A DNA stretch of 64,000 nt. Source: Bacteroidota bacterium (GTDB lineage: Bacteria; Bacteroidota; Ignavibacteria; Palsa-1295). Below are positions 54,027-63,161 of the stretch, piece by piece; the first letter of the stretch is position 1, and each line of letters begins with the position of its first letter. Location: assembly GCA_030706745.1 (NCBI GenBank), contig JAUZNX010000007.1:124001-188000 (forward strand). The letters are read 5' to 3'. Under the pieces are notes generated by a model. It made no database searches and had not been told where the DNA came from. It saw only the letters and a program-made list of their open reading frames with translations. A program made the position numbers and the translations under genes.

Positions 54027-57000
54027 TCAATGAAAGTTCTGGTTTTGATACACGGCGACGTACGGTCCCGAGCGCTTGCCGGTATAGAAGTAGCTGGTCC
54101 AGGCTTGCGTGACGAGCGTATTATTTCGCTTTCTCGCCTGGACCCACGTGTTGTTGACGCGCTCCCAGAGTTGGCCGGTTACGATGAGCCGGAAGTGCGT
54201 CGAATCCTGTAGCGCGGGAATCGGTCCGTTCGGATTGAATGGATGATTGCCGGTTACTACCCGATAATACTCATACTGACCGAGCACGTTTGGCTGCGGC
54301 ATACATGCAAGCACGATTTGTGTGGCCGGACCCGGCACAGGTGGTGCGGGAGGAATTTCGTGATTTCTTCCTGTACCATTGATGTAACTGACCGGTGGCG
54401 GAGGAGGTCCTCCCCCATCGGGCGAATTATGCAAATTCTGATTTCCAAGTACCGGATGAACTGGTTGGGGTAGTCCTCCGAGCGAGTCGATCTGCACCGT
54501 GTAGCGTGCCTGGAATGTCCGGTACAACAGCGTTCCATTGGCCTGCCGCTCTTGTACATCGAACGCGGCGTTCGGCGTGAAACCATAAAGCACTCGCACC
54601 GTTCGGTCGGACGGAATATTGGTTGCGGCGTTTGCAGGATCGGAGTTGATGATGAGCGTCCCAGCTTGATCGGCTGCGGCATCTTCCTGTGTATAGACCA
54701 CGGCGGGGTCCTGCGGTATCTGCGGTTGGCACGGACTGCCCACGCTGACATCAACATTAAAGCTGCCACTCACAGCGCCATCAAGCACGTTGTACGATCC
54801 ATGCGCCGTCCCAACGACCCACGTTGGGTTCGGGAATCCCGCAGTGACCCATGCCCCAGCCTTGAACGACGCCAGTTGGAAATCGCATCCATTCGGATGA
54901 TTGTGATGGCAGCACCAGAGACATGGATCGTCCCAAGTGCCGGTCTTCGGAGCGATGTGGAGGTTCGCCCAGCAATAGAACCACGCTGCGACGCCGCCCT
55001 GCGTGTACCAGCCACGCATTCCGATGGGCGACGTCCCACCGCATGAGACATTGTTCGCGTATTTCAGAAGCGAGAGATCAATCTCGAATCCAGCACCAGC
55101 ACCATACTGCAAATGTAGACGTCCGCACAAATCGACGTCCTTTGTCCCGGTGTTTGCAGAGACAGAAAGTCCCATCGCGAAACCGGTGCCGGAATGTGCT
55201 GAATTCGAGATCGAGACGTTTGGAGTCGTCCAGACGCCCACATCATGTAAATTGTTGTTCGTGTTGTCCATGAAGCCACTCGGCGGGTTGATGTCGTTGC
55301 CGAACATCAAATATTCCGAGCACGTGATGGCATTCAGGACGGTGATGTTGTTGAGATGGGTTGGCTCACCCAGCTTAAAGTACCACTTGTTGTTCTTGGC
55401 ATCGACGCGCAGATGCAGCCAAACGCCTTCGCCGCGAACGATCTCGCCCGACGCGTGATACTTGAAGTTCGCAACGGCCGACATGTCGAACAATTTATCC
55501 GGCGGCACATAACTGATCGATGCCGAGCCATAGACCGGCGCATTCGGACGATCGGTTAGTTCGGCAGCAGCCCAGAAATTCAAACCAAATTGGATCAGCG
55601 TCAAGCCGCCACTTTGGCTAAACTGGCCGTCCAGAATTGCATCGGCATTGAATGTCTTCGGCGCCGGATCGGTCCCAACGATAGCAACAACTTTGAATCC
55701 GAACGCAGTCTGGTAGTTCGGCATGTATGTGGCGCCGGACGCTGTGTCAGTGTGGCTCGCATTCGCATTCGCAATGGTGACCGGATCGGGCGATGGGAAA
55801 TTATTGACATTCATATGCCGCCACGCCCCGAGTCCGCCCCCATACAACGCGAAGCCGGTGAAAATCGGAATGCCCGAGCTTGGCGGCAAGATCACCTTGG
55901 CATCGACATACCAGTACCGGTAGAGCGAGTTGTTGTTCTGATAGGCCGTCGATCCGAACTGCAATCGAGAATTGATTTCCAGTTTGACTGAATTAAATGT
56001 GGCCTTGATGATACCACTGAACCCGCTTCCATAAATGGCGTCGCCGCTGAAGATCTTGATCGTGCCATCTAAGCTGACGGCGGAGAGATGGGCATAGACG
56101 GTGATGTCCTTAATCTTAACGTCCCGATACGCAGGCATAAACTTCCCGTTCACCTTACTGACAGAGCCAATGACTTCCATTGTGGTCCGGCCGCCGATCT
56201 TATTCTCGTCCAGATTGACGATAAGATCGAATTGCAGACCGCCGCGAATCAACTCGCCCGGCTGCTTCGTCTCGGGGACGTAGCTAATCTTGTCGATCGA
56301 CACCGGAAAATTATGTACCGACTTTTGTGGACTCGCAAAGGCCCACGTGCCTGGACTGAAATCGAATTTGTTCGCGGTCACATCATACGACAAGTCCATG
56401 TCCTCGAACGTAAGTCCCATACTGACATTCTTGATCGGCCCAATGTTAATATTGTTCCAGTCGAATCCGCCTGTGAGAGCCAAACCAAAACTGGTCGAGC
56501 CACTCATCTTTACGTATAATGAAGATGTCGGCGCGAGCGTCAGGACGGCGTTGTGCCACAGCGTGGCTGTCAGTGGCGCGGATGGATAGAGCGCGAATGT
56601 GAATCCGCTGTCGGAGCTAAAGAGCGCCTTGTACTTGATGGCGTTTGGCTCGGTCGTATCGGTCACTGGCAGCACGATGCGCCCAAGGATGGCCGCCTCC
56701 GTGATCGAACCATTCAACATCACGAGGCGCGCGGTATCGATGCTCGCGCCAAGATTCGAGACGTTCAACTTTGGGAAGTTCAGAACGTTGTATGCGCGGA
56801 TGATACCGGTCAGACCGTTCGAGCTGATGATGAGATTGCTGCCACCGATATTAATCTTCTGATTGGGATTATCGAACGACCGCAGCTTGTCCGACAAATA
56901 GACATCGCACGACTGGATAAAGAACCCGCGAAACATCAAGCTGGAATCGCCGGAGTAATTGTGCGGAAAGACGATGCCCGTCGGATTTCGAACGTCCGAG

Positions 57001-59015
57001 TGATCGTAGGCCATATTATAGACCGCTAACTCAGCGCCATTTGTGTGCGTGATCGTGCAAGGATCGAGCGTGACGTTTACGATCCAGTCATTCCAATCGA
57101 CGATCAGCGTCTTGAGGAGTGAGTGGACTTTCTTCGTCGGGTCCGGATCGGGCTTCGGCACGAGCCACGAGCGCGGGTAGGCGACATCGATCGCGAGCGA
57201 GAGATCGCGGAAGCCGGAGCAGTCCCACTCGACATAGGTCCCGCTCGTCGTATCCATCGCCTTGATCGTGATAACATAAGTGTTATTTGGATCGATGTTG
57301 CCGGTGATAACCTGATCTTCAAGCAGTCCGAGCTTGCCCGCCGTTGTCTTCGGTCCTGAGGGTGTACATGGTATGTCCAGCGCTTTAAACCCCAACGTAT
57401 CGTTAGCATCCGGTATCGGAAAGGCAGCGACGGCGGCGAGTTCAGCCCCGGTCGTCGTGAACTTCATCTCCGAAATGGCGATCGTGTATCCCTTGTCGTT
57501 GTTGATGCCGAGCGGCAACTTCAGCGGCGTGTTCGTAGCATTCGCGATCTGCGTGTTCAGGTCGAGATTTCCGACCTGCTTTGAAAAATTCGCGTGCAGC
57601 CACGTGTTGAGTTTCTTGACGAGCGACTTCGTCCACGAGATATTGCCAACGATGTTCAGACCCCACTGTTTGGGCAGTGCATCCGGAGTGGAATCGAGTT
57701 GCGAAGTGACTTCACCATTGCAGACTTGGCTGTCAGTGTTGACTTTGATCCCGTGGAATTCGACGGCGATCGGAGTCTTAAGCCAACTAACAAGTATAGA
57801 GCCTGTACCCGTAAGCACAGCACCACTGCCCGCGGCGGTTAAGACCGTCATCGGAAACGAACCGATCGTGACCTTATGCCCGACAAACTGCGCGCCGGTC
57901 CAGGTCGATGGGTATTGATTTGTGATCGTTGGGGGCGGCGGTGCATTCGTGCATGCACTCGCTGGCGGCTGTGGATTGCCGGCGCCAAAATCTGTCGGAG
58001 CGTGCCCGTGCGGAGCTTGAAATACGTTGCCACCAATGAGCACTCCAGACGCCATGGAGTCCATTCCAGCTTGCGCGTGCGGACCTGCTGGAGGCTGCGG
58101 ATTCGCCATACGTCCAGCAGGTTGTCCGCCTCCTCCCATTTGTCTGCCCTGTGCGGCCTGACCAGGATCCGCCAAACGGTAGGCCTGCTGCGTGACGGTA
58201 AAGGTAAACGGCTGCGCATATCCATCGGGATCGCCGACGGAATTCCCCTGATCGTCAAGCGAACGGACGGTCCAGATGTATTGCGGCACTCGGCCGGGCA
58301 GGTCGATGTCAAGCGGCCAGAGCAATTGCGTCATGCCAGTCACGGTGCGATTCAGGATCGGCTGATTGCCACGATACGCCTGCATCGGCTGCTGACCCGG
58401 CATGACTTCGAACACGAGCACCTGATACCGAACCGCATACGGCGGTTGTGGCGAGAGTGCCGTCCACCGCATTGTTGGCCGCTGACTCGGCGTAAGCGCC
58501 GATTGATCGAGCGGCAACAGTAGCGATGGTACTTGATACGAGGTCAGTAGGAAGGGCTTACAGATCTCGGTCCCGATGAGACTTTGCGATCCGGCAGCAT
58601 TGAGGATGTCAACGCAAAAACTATAATTACCAGAGGGTAGCTGACCGGTTTGGGCAGCGGTATTCCGAGCCGTGCCAAGAAAATCGACATAGTTGAACGG
58701 GATCATGTCCTCGGCATTCCATGTCGAGACGCCTGGTGGAAATGTGAGGACTTGCATGTTCGCCGTCTTCGTTCGCGCGACAATGTTACCATCCTTACTC
58801 ACTTCAACTTTGAATTTGCCCTGCACGCTTGCGCCGCTATTCGTAACGACGATGGTGGCTGTTGCCTGACGCCGCGCCCAGTTCGCGAGATAGGGATCGG
58901 GCTGCGGCGAGACGGTCAGGACCGCACGAAGGGTTTGGGCACGGGCTTCTCCGTGCATCAGAGATGTCACTGCAACGAGCGCTAGGGCGATACTCAAAGA
59001 GCGTTTCAGTTTCAT
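54027..59015 (-). CDS. Giant secreted protein, N-terminus like TANFOR-annotated Bacteroidota proteins
   Basis: A 1662-residue exported protein. Signal peptide KLKRSLSIALALVAVTSLMH ends near ARAQ. The N-terminal 300 residues (AVLTVSPQPDPYLANWARRQ, FNYVDFLGTARNTAAQ, GNYSFCVDILNAAGSQSLIG, QYIWTVRSLDDQGNSVG) have the domain order of large Bacteroidota secreted proteins annotated as TANFOR. A Gln/Gly/Pro-rich linker (about 305-390) follows, then more than 1000 residues of repetitive beta structure (GLTGIIRAYNVLNFPKLNVS, GSITEAAILGRIVLPVTD). A Cys/His cluster CLWCCHHNHPNGC lies near residue 1400. AGGGGATC precedes the ATG at 59013-59015. It lies between a barrel gene (16 bp away) and the FnIII gene. 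Confidence 0.82.
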   Translation of the reverse strand: MKLKRSLSIALALVAVTSLMHGEARAQTLRAVLTVSPQPDPYLANWARRQATATIVVTNSGASVQGKFKVEVSKDGNIVARTKTANMQVLTFPPGVSTWNAEDMIPFNYVDFLGTARNTAAQTGQLPSGNYSFCVDILNAAGSQSLIGTEICKPFLLTSYQVPSLLLPLDQSALTPSQRPTMRWTALSPQPPYAVRYQVLVFEVMPGQQPMQAYRGNQPILNRTVTGMTQLLWPLDIDLPGRVPQYIWTVRSLDDQGNSVGDPDGYAQPFTFTVTQQAYRLADPGQAAQGRQMGGGGQPAGRMANPQPPAGPHAQAGMDSMASGVLIGGNVFQAPHGHAPTDFGAGNPQPPASACTNAPPPPTITNQYPSTWTGAQFVGHKVTIGSFPMTVLTAAGSGAVLTGTGSILVSWLKTPIAVEFHGIKVNTDSQVCNGEVTSQLDSTPDALPKQWGLNIVGNISWTKSLVKKLNTWLHANFSKQVGNLDLNTQIANATNTPLKLPLGINNDKGYTIAISEMKFTTTGAELAAVAAFPIPDANDTLGFKALDIPCTPSGPKTTAGKLGLLEDQVITGNIDPNNTYVITIKAMDTTSGTYVEWDCSGFRDLSLAIDVAYPRSWLVPKPDPDPTKKVHSLLKTLIVDWNDWIVNVTLDPCTITHTNGAELAVYNMAYDHSDVRNPTGIVFPHNYSGDSSLMFRGFFIQSCDVYLSDKLRSFDNPNQKINIGGSNLIISSNGLTGIIRAYNVLNFPKLNVSNLGASIDTARLVMLNGSITEAAILGRIVLPVTDTTEPNAIKYKALFSSDSGFTFALYPSAPLTATLWHNAVLTLAPTSSLYVKMSGSTSFGLALTGGFDWNNINIGPIKNVSMGLTFEDMDLSYDVTANKFDFSPGTWAFASPQKSVHNFPVSIDKISYVPETKQPGELIRGGLQFDLIVNLDENKIGGRTTMEVIGSVSKVNGKFMPAYRDVKIKDITVYAHLSAVSLDGTIKIFSGDAIYGSGFSGIIKATFNSVKLEINSRLQFGSTAYQNNNSLYRYWYVDAKVILPPSSGIPIFTGFALYGGGLGAWRHMNVNNFPSPDPVTIANANASHTDTASGATYMPNYQTAFGFKVVAIVGTDPAPKTFNADAILDGQFSQSGGLTLIQFGLNFWAAAELTDRPNAPVYGSASISYVPPDKLFDMSAVANFKYHASGEIVRGEGVWLHLRVDAKNNKWYFKLGEPTHLNNITVLNAITCSEYLMFGNDINPPSGFMDNTNNNLHDVGVWTTPNVSISNSAHSGTGFAMGLSVSANTGTKDVDLCGRLHLQYGAGAGFEIDLSLLKYANNVSCGGTSPIGMRGWYTQGGVAAWFYCWANLHIAPKTGTWDDPCLWCCHHNHPNGCDFQLASFKAGAWVTAGFPNPTWVVGTAHGSYNVLDGAVSGSFNVDVSVGSPCQPQIPQDPAVVYTQEDAAADQAGTLIINSDPANAATNIPSDRTVRVLYGFTPNAAFDVQERQANGTLLYRTFQARYTVQIDSLGGLPQPVHPVLGNQNLHNSPDGGGPPPPPVSYINGTGRNHEIPPAPPVPGPATQIVLACMPQPNVLGQYEYYRVVTGNHPFNPNGPIPALQDSTHFRLIVTGQLWERVNNTWVQARKRNNTLVTQAWTSYFYTGKRSGPYVAVYQNQNFH

Positions 59016-59031
59016 GGTTGATCCCCTGTGT

Positions 59032-60807
59032 TTAGAATTGTACCCCAATCGAAGACTCCAGCAGTGACTCGCGGAATGACTCGCCGGGTCGAGTGCCGCC
59101 ATACGTAAAGCCAGTCGTGGTGCCCGTCATCCGCAATGTGATTTGCTTTGCAATCTGCCATTTCAGCCCCGCGCGCAACTGTCGCTGGATGTCGGGACTG
59201 AATGCGATCGCCGGAGTTTTCGTCGTCCCCTCGGAATAGGTCGCTTGCGCGATCGGAGTAAGTTTGATGTCTGCGAGCGCGTAGTCGAGTTCGAGCGTCA
59301 TCGAATTGATCGTGAGATCCGCGCTCGGCAAATGATTCAGAAGGCTCGAAACGATAAACGTCGTCGAAAGCGGAATGGCCGACCATGACGCGGAATACAA
59401 GCCCTGGATATTCCGCGTATTATTCGATGCCAAAGCGCCAGTGATCGTGTTGTAATCGTTGAAAACGTCCAACGAGTATGTCACGCTGATATTGTGCGTG
59501 CCTGTGCTGCCGGTGAGCACATACGTTGGCGTAACCGAAAATGAGTTGGCGACGCTCTGAATCTTCAGCGTGTCGTTCGTCTCCGAATTCTTCACGCCAA
59601 AGTTCGCGAACTGCCCGCTGATCGAGAATGCGTCACTGAACGTCGCAAGAGCGGTGGCCGAGCCAATAATCTGCGTCGATGTCGCGGCCTTGGTCTGGCT
59701 GAGATTATTGACGCGATATCCAAGCGAAGCGTTGAGCGCCAAGCCACCACTAAACAACGCGACACGTGGCGCAACGAGAAACTCTAGTCTGTCCGGCGTC
59801 AAGTACGGATAGCCGGGTGTGACGAATCCGGCGCCAATATACTTGCCGCTGGTCTTAATGCCCCAGGTCTTCTCTTTCCAATCGATGACGAGTGTACCGG
59901 CGACATCCGCGCGGGTCGAGATTCGTTGCGCGAGAATCGATTGTGGAATAATACCACCTCCGATATCAACGCTCGTCGAGTTGAGATCCATTGTAAAGCC
60001 CGAGACCGCTGCCTCGCCAGTAATCCGCAGAGCATCCATTGCCTGAATTCCAAAATTCATGCTTGCAAGTGCTCCCTCTTGCGCCTGAGGTGCGGTCGAA
60101 TCGCTCTTGGGTATTAGGATCGAGTTTGGATCGTCCTTCATTCGCAAGAGATTAATTGCAAAGCAACTGGAATCGGGATTGCCGAAGCCAATCTTCGCCA
60201 TGGAGAGCGTGCGAGCATACGCACCCTTGATGCCGTGCGCGGAATCTGGTTCAATCGCGCGCTGCGCGATGCCGGTGGATGCAGCCAACTCGAACTTGCC
60301 GGGAGTGAGATCGAATCCCCCGCCGAAGATTTGCTGATCGCCTGTCGAAAGCTCGGAATACATTGGCGTGTGCGTGCCGATAAATGCCTTGGCCCAACCG
60401 ATCTTGGGCGAGAAGCTAATGAAGCCAAGATTGTTCAGCGGGTTTTCGATGAATTGCACGAACGTCGGATTCGGAACGGATGACGTGATAAAATTCGTCT
60501 CCCGTGAGGAGAGCTGAATGTTGAATGGTAGCGAGATGTAATCGCCGATCGTGATCGTGGGAGCGAACACGAGGCGTGTGAGATTTGGAGGACGGCGCGG
60601 TACTTCGATACCGTCCGGAGTCGTTTTGAAATCATAGATATCCTCCGAAAGCGTCACCGTGCCGGAAACGGCGACGAATGGTGTTTGCGCGCTATCATGC
60701 TGTGCAAAGATCGATAAGGGCGTGATCAATAGGAACGCCAGCGCATTCAAAATAAAGAAGACAGCACCACGCAAGCGCCTAGGCGCAACGGTCAAACGAA
60801 TTAGCAT
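59032..60807 (-). CDS. Outer-membrane beta-barrel protein of the giant-protein operon
   Basis: A 591-residue exported protein. The N-terminus is basic then hydrophobic (RGAVFFILNALAFLLITPLS) with cleavage near IFAQ. The mature part alternates polar/apolar beta strands (LALNASLGYRVNNLSQTKAA, NISVTYSLDVFNDYNTITGA, LTPIAQATYSEGTTK) and ends ESSIGVQF with a C-terminal Phe, the classical barrel signal for BAM. I use the ATG at 60805-60807. It is the first gene of a three-gene set: barrel, giant protein, FnIII protein, with 16-bp and 9-bp gaps. It could be a secretion or anchoring channel for the giant protein, which is inference. Confidence 0.82.
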   Translation of the reverse strand: MLIRLTVAPRRLRGAVFFILNALAFLLITPLSIFAQHDSAQTPFVAVSGTVTLSEDIYDFKTTPDGIEVPRRPPNLTRLVFAPTITIGDYISLPFNIQLSSRETNFITSSVPNPTFVQFIENPLNNLGFISFSPKIGWAKAFIGTHTPMYSELSTGDQQIFGGGFDLTPGKFELAASTGIAQRAIEPDSAHGIKGAYARTLSMAKIGFGNPDSSCFAINLLRMKDDPNSILIPKSDSTAPQAQEGALASMNFGIQAMDALRITGEAAVSGFTMDLNSTSVDIGGGIIPQSILAQRISTRADVAGTLVIDWKEKTWGIKTSGKYIGAGFVTPGYPYLTPDRLEFLVAPRVALFSGGLALNASLGYRVNNLSQTKAATSTQIIGSATALATFSDAFSISGQFANFGVKNSETNDTLKIQSVANSFSVTPTYVLTGSTGTHNISVTYSLDVFNDYNTITGALASNNTRNIQGLYSASWSAIPLSTTFIVSSLLNHLPSADLTINSMTLELDYALADIKLTPIAQATYSEGTTKTPAIAFSPDIQRQLRAGLKWQIAKQITLRMTGTTTGFTYGGTRPGESFRESLLESSIGVQF

Positions 60808-61150
60808 GTCTGGCAAAGCCGCAGTCAACTCAGCGAATCATATCCAAGGGTGGGCGACGGTGAGCCCACAACTCCGGGCCTTTGACCTCTTAATCGAAGC
60901 GAACTTCCAACAATTCAGATTCGATCGTCAAAAATATGCACGACAAACTAACCTCGGAAGCTGAGGAGACGTGCCCGTATGTATCAAGAGTGTAGGATAG
61001 CTATTCTGGCACACTGATCCTTAGCAGGCACTTCATGCCCGACCCTCCGCTATTCCCGTAAGCTATTGCCAGCAAAGAGTTTGTGGAATTCGTAGATTTG
61101 GATGGCAACAATATTGCAACAAGTGCGAGAGTTGTGATCAAGAAGGTGAT
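60808..61150. other. Intergenic region upstream of the barrel operon
   Basis: 343 bp with no gene. It should hold the promoter of the barrel-giant-FnIII operon (minus strand). A small hairpin GTGGGC-GACGGTGA-GCCCAC lies at about 60850-60869. Nothing else recognised. Confidence 0.5.
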
Positions 61151-61762
61151 TCAGGCTGCCATCGCCGTGTAGATACTCCGTCCCTCGCCCTGATAAGACT
61201 CGTAAATGTGAAGATACACCTGTTCGCACTTCTTCTGCCAGACGGGCGAAGTGCATGTGCGTGGCAATTGATCGAGCACTTCCTCGATTGTCTTGCGAAC
61301 TGCGGAGCTGGTTGCCTGCTTCTTCTTCCAGTCAAGCACTAACTGTTGCCCCTTGAGCTTGCCCAAGAGTTCTTTGGCAACGAGCTTCACTTCTTTCGCT
61401 TCCTTTTCGCTCAACTCCATTTCCGGTTTTGTCAGGAGATCGAAGATCGTCATTTCTTCTTCGGAGAGTCCTCCGCGGCGGGCGCGTTTGCCCTCCGCAT
61501 CGAGATTCTGCATGAAGTCCTTGAGCGCGTCAAATGTCTCCTCCATGTTATGCGCTCTTGTGTCATAGTCGTCGAGCATCTGCTGGAATTTCTCCAGAAA
61601 ACCCATGCGCGCAGAGTTCTCCGCAATCATCTTCTGCAACGCCTGTTCGACAGAGCATTTCATCAGTTCGATCTCAGCCCGTTTGGTCTTGCTCTGCTGG
61701 GAAGAAACCGAGCTCGCCTCGAAGGGATCTACGAAAGCTTGTGACAGATCGAGTCGCATCAT
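61151..61762 (-). pseudogene. hsdR: C-terminal fragment of type I restriction subunit HsdR (DUF3387 region)
   Basis: A 203-codon frame corresponding to the end of HsdR only. ALKDFMQNLDAEGKRARRGG, LSEEEMTIFDLLTKPEMELS, LVLDWKKKQATSSAVRKTIE, EVLDQLPRTC and QKKCEQVYLHIYESYQGEG match the DUF3387 C-terminal domain. The nuclease and helicase parts (about 800 residues) are absent, and no hsdM or hsdS is nearby. The first codons have no convincing ribosome binding site. It is best read as the relic of a type I system, truncated at its 5' side near 61763. Confidence 0.8.
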
Positions 61763-61980
61763 CCAGTGCTACGCGAGACGAAGTCACTCTCCGCGCATTA
61801 GCGATGGCGATGCTACCATTATAGAAGGTCGGAGAACTCCTGTGCATTATTGAGAATATGGTTCAAAATCACTCGCAAATCGCTCGGATTCACCTTAACT
61901 TACCGCCGGGTACTCCCATGCATCACATCCTTTCATAGAAGTGTAACATGCTTTTTCAGGAAGCTGAAGTAAATTACTAA

Positions 61981-62028
61981 TTGGGGGATTTCTGGGGGTT
62001 GAACCTTCCTGGTCTCCTGCTATGTTTG
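61981..62028 (+). promoter_or_regulatory. Array promoter A with double G-run element
   Basis: TTGGGGGATTTCTGGGGG, then TTGAA at 61999-62003, 17 bp, and TATGTTTG at 62021-62028. The last two blocks match the Bacteroidota -33/-7 consensus (TTG...TAnnTTTG). It lies 276 bp upstream of the first LuxR-type gene. First of four copies. Confidence 0.75.
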
Positions 62029-62040
62029 TAGCGGCTCTTA

Positions 62041-62074
62041 CGCAAACGTGTCCCACCCCCAGACACGTGATGCG
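62041..62074 (+). promoter_or_regulatory. Hairpin at the expected transcript start of promoter A
   Basis: ACGTGTC (62046-62052) pairs with GACACGT (62062-62068), extended by CGCA/TGCG (62041-62044 and 62071-62074). It begins 12 bp after the -7 element and so would be at or near the 5' end of the RNA. The 270-nt leader that follows also contains ACATGG-AC-CCATGT near 62130. Confidence 0.55.
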
Positions 62075-62304
62075 AAGGAACTGACCGAAGCTCCGAACGG
62101 AGGAGTCAAGACTCTTATCCGCATCGCGACATGGACCCATGTGTTGCGATCGTGTTCGGGGACTTTGTTTTCCGTCAATATCTCGGCCACCTTGTAGAAG
62201 GCACAAAACCGCGACGCTCTTGAAGGAGCGGATCCAGCGGCCAATAGAGCTCGTAATCGGTGAGCCGGGAGTACACTTCTCTACCTAACAAAGGAACACC
62301 GTAC

Positions 62305-62790
62305 ATGTTGAAACAACTGACGCTTGTGGCAGCGAGCGTATTACTGTGCCCGATTGCGGCGCGAACCGACACCGGCAGCCGTGGGATACGAACGGGCAAT
62401 CTCGTGAACGCTCAAACTAGCGTCTCCGATGGACGTTTTGAACCGTGGAGGCCGAGTCCGACTCGGTCAAAACGACGTCACCGGAAACGCCACCTCGCGT
62501 GGGAACAGGCAGAACTTGCAGCAGATGGACTCTATGCCCACAATCTTCAGGATCTCGAAGCACGATTTCCACGGCTGACTCCGATGGAGCTACGCGTCTG
62601 TGCGCTTGCCAAAGCGATGCTTCCCAGCTGGAAAATCGGTGAGATCCTTGGAATTTGCGAAAAGACTGTCGAGAATCACTTGCGTGATACGCGGCTGAAA
62701 CTGGGACTCCCTCCCGGAACGCGGCTGCACCATCTTCTCTCCAGCGACGGTCTCTCGGTTGAGGTCGCTCCCGTAAAAGAAAAAAGTTAG
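62305..62790 (+). CDS. LuxR-type HTH regulator 1 of the array
   Basis: A 161-residue regulator. The C-terminal half is a GerE/LuxR helix-turn-helix (about 88-137): LTPMELRVCALAKAMLPSWK, IGEILGICEKTVENHLR, LKLGLPPG. A conserved segment before it (HLAWEQAELAADGLYAHNLQ, DLEARFPR) is shared with the second copy and may be an oligomerisation helix. There is no receiver domain. The N-terminal 20 residues (LKQLTLVAASVLLCPIAAR) are hydrophobic like a signal or membrane anchor, unusual for a DNA-binding protein. The ATG at 62305 follows AAAGGA by 10 bp; a GTG at 62260 is in frame without one. Promoter A lies 276 bp upstream. DNA target unknown; the array elements are candidates. Confidence 0.8.
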   Translation: MLKQLTLVAASVLLCPIAARTDTGSRGIRTGNLVNAQTSVSDGRFEPWRPSPTRSKRRHRKRHLAWEQAELAADGLYAHNLQDLEARFPRLTPMELRVCALAKAMLPSWKIGEILGICEKTVENHLRDTRLKLGLPPGTRLHHLLSSDGLSVEVAPVKEKS

Positions 62791-62803
62791 TCTCATCCAA
62801 CAA

Positions 62804-62851
62804 TTAGGGGATTTTAAGGGGGTTCAATTCCTCTCAAATCCCGTAGCTTTG
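62804..62851 (+). promoter_or_regulatory. Array promoter B with double G-run element
   Basis: TTAGGGGATTTTAAGGGGG, then TTCAA at 62823-62827, 16 bp, and TAGCTTTG at 62844-62851. It begins 13 bp after the stop of LuxR gene 1 and lies 310 bp upstream of LuxR gene 2. It is the most diverged of the four copies. Confidence 0.7.
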
Positions 62852-62853
62852 CC

Positions 62854-62888
62854 ATTGCTCCAACGCACCTCTCGTGCGTTGGAGCAAT
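62854..62888 (+). promoter_or_regulatory. 15-bp perfect hairpin at the expected start of transcript B
   Basis: 62854-62868 (ATTGCTCCAACGCAC) pairs perfectly with 62874-62888 around a CTCTC loop. It starts 2 bp after the -7 element, so it covers the expected transcription start, and could act as an operator or a protective 5' RNA hairpin. The rest of the leader to 63161 contains two more hairpins (TGTGTGAC/GTCACACA near 62937-62968 and CCCGGC/GCCGGG near 63103-63118). Confidence 0.6.
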
Positions 62889-63161
62889 TTCGCAGGCATT
62901 CGCATCGCAGGTAGGGATCGAGGAGAGCATCCCGATGTGTGTGACGCAATGTTTGGTCTAAGTCACACAGTCCATTTCGATCGCGCGAGGAATCGAGTGA
63001 ACGTGCTGAGTAGGACATCGCTCCGTTCATCGCGATAACGTTCAAGCAGCAGTTATCATGATGCAGGGCGGCAGTGGCTGCTCGACTCTCGAATGTGTGA
63101 ACCCCGGCGCATGCCGGGCGTACTGCAATCTATTATAATCAGGAAATATTCAGGAGGATTC

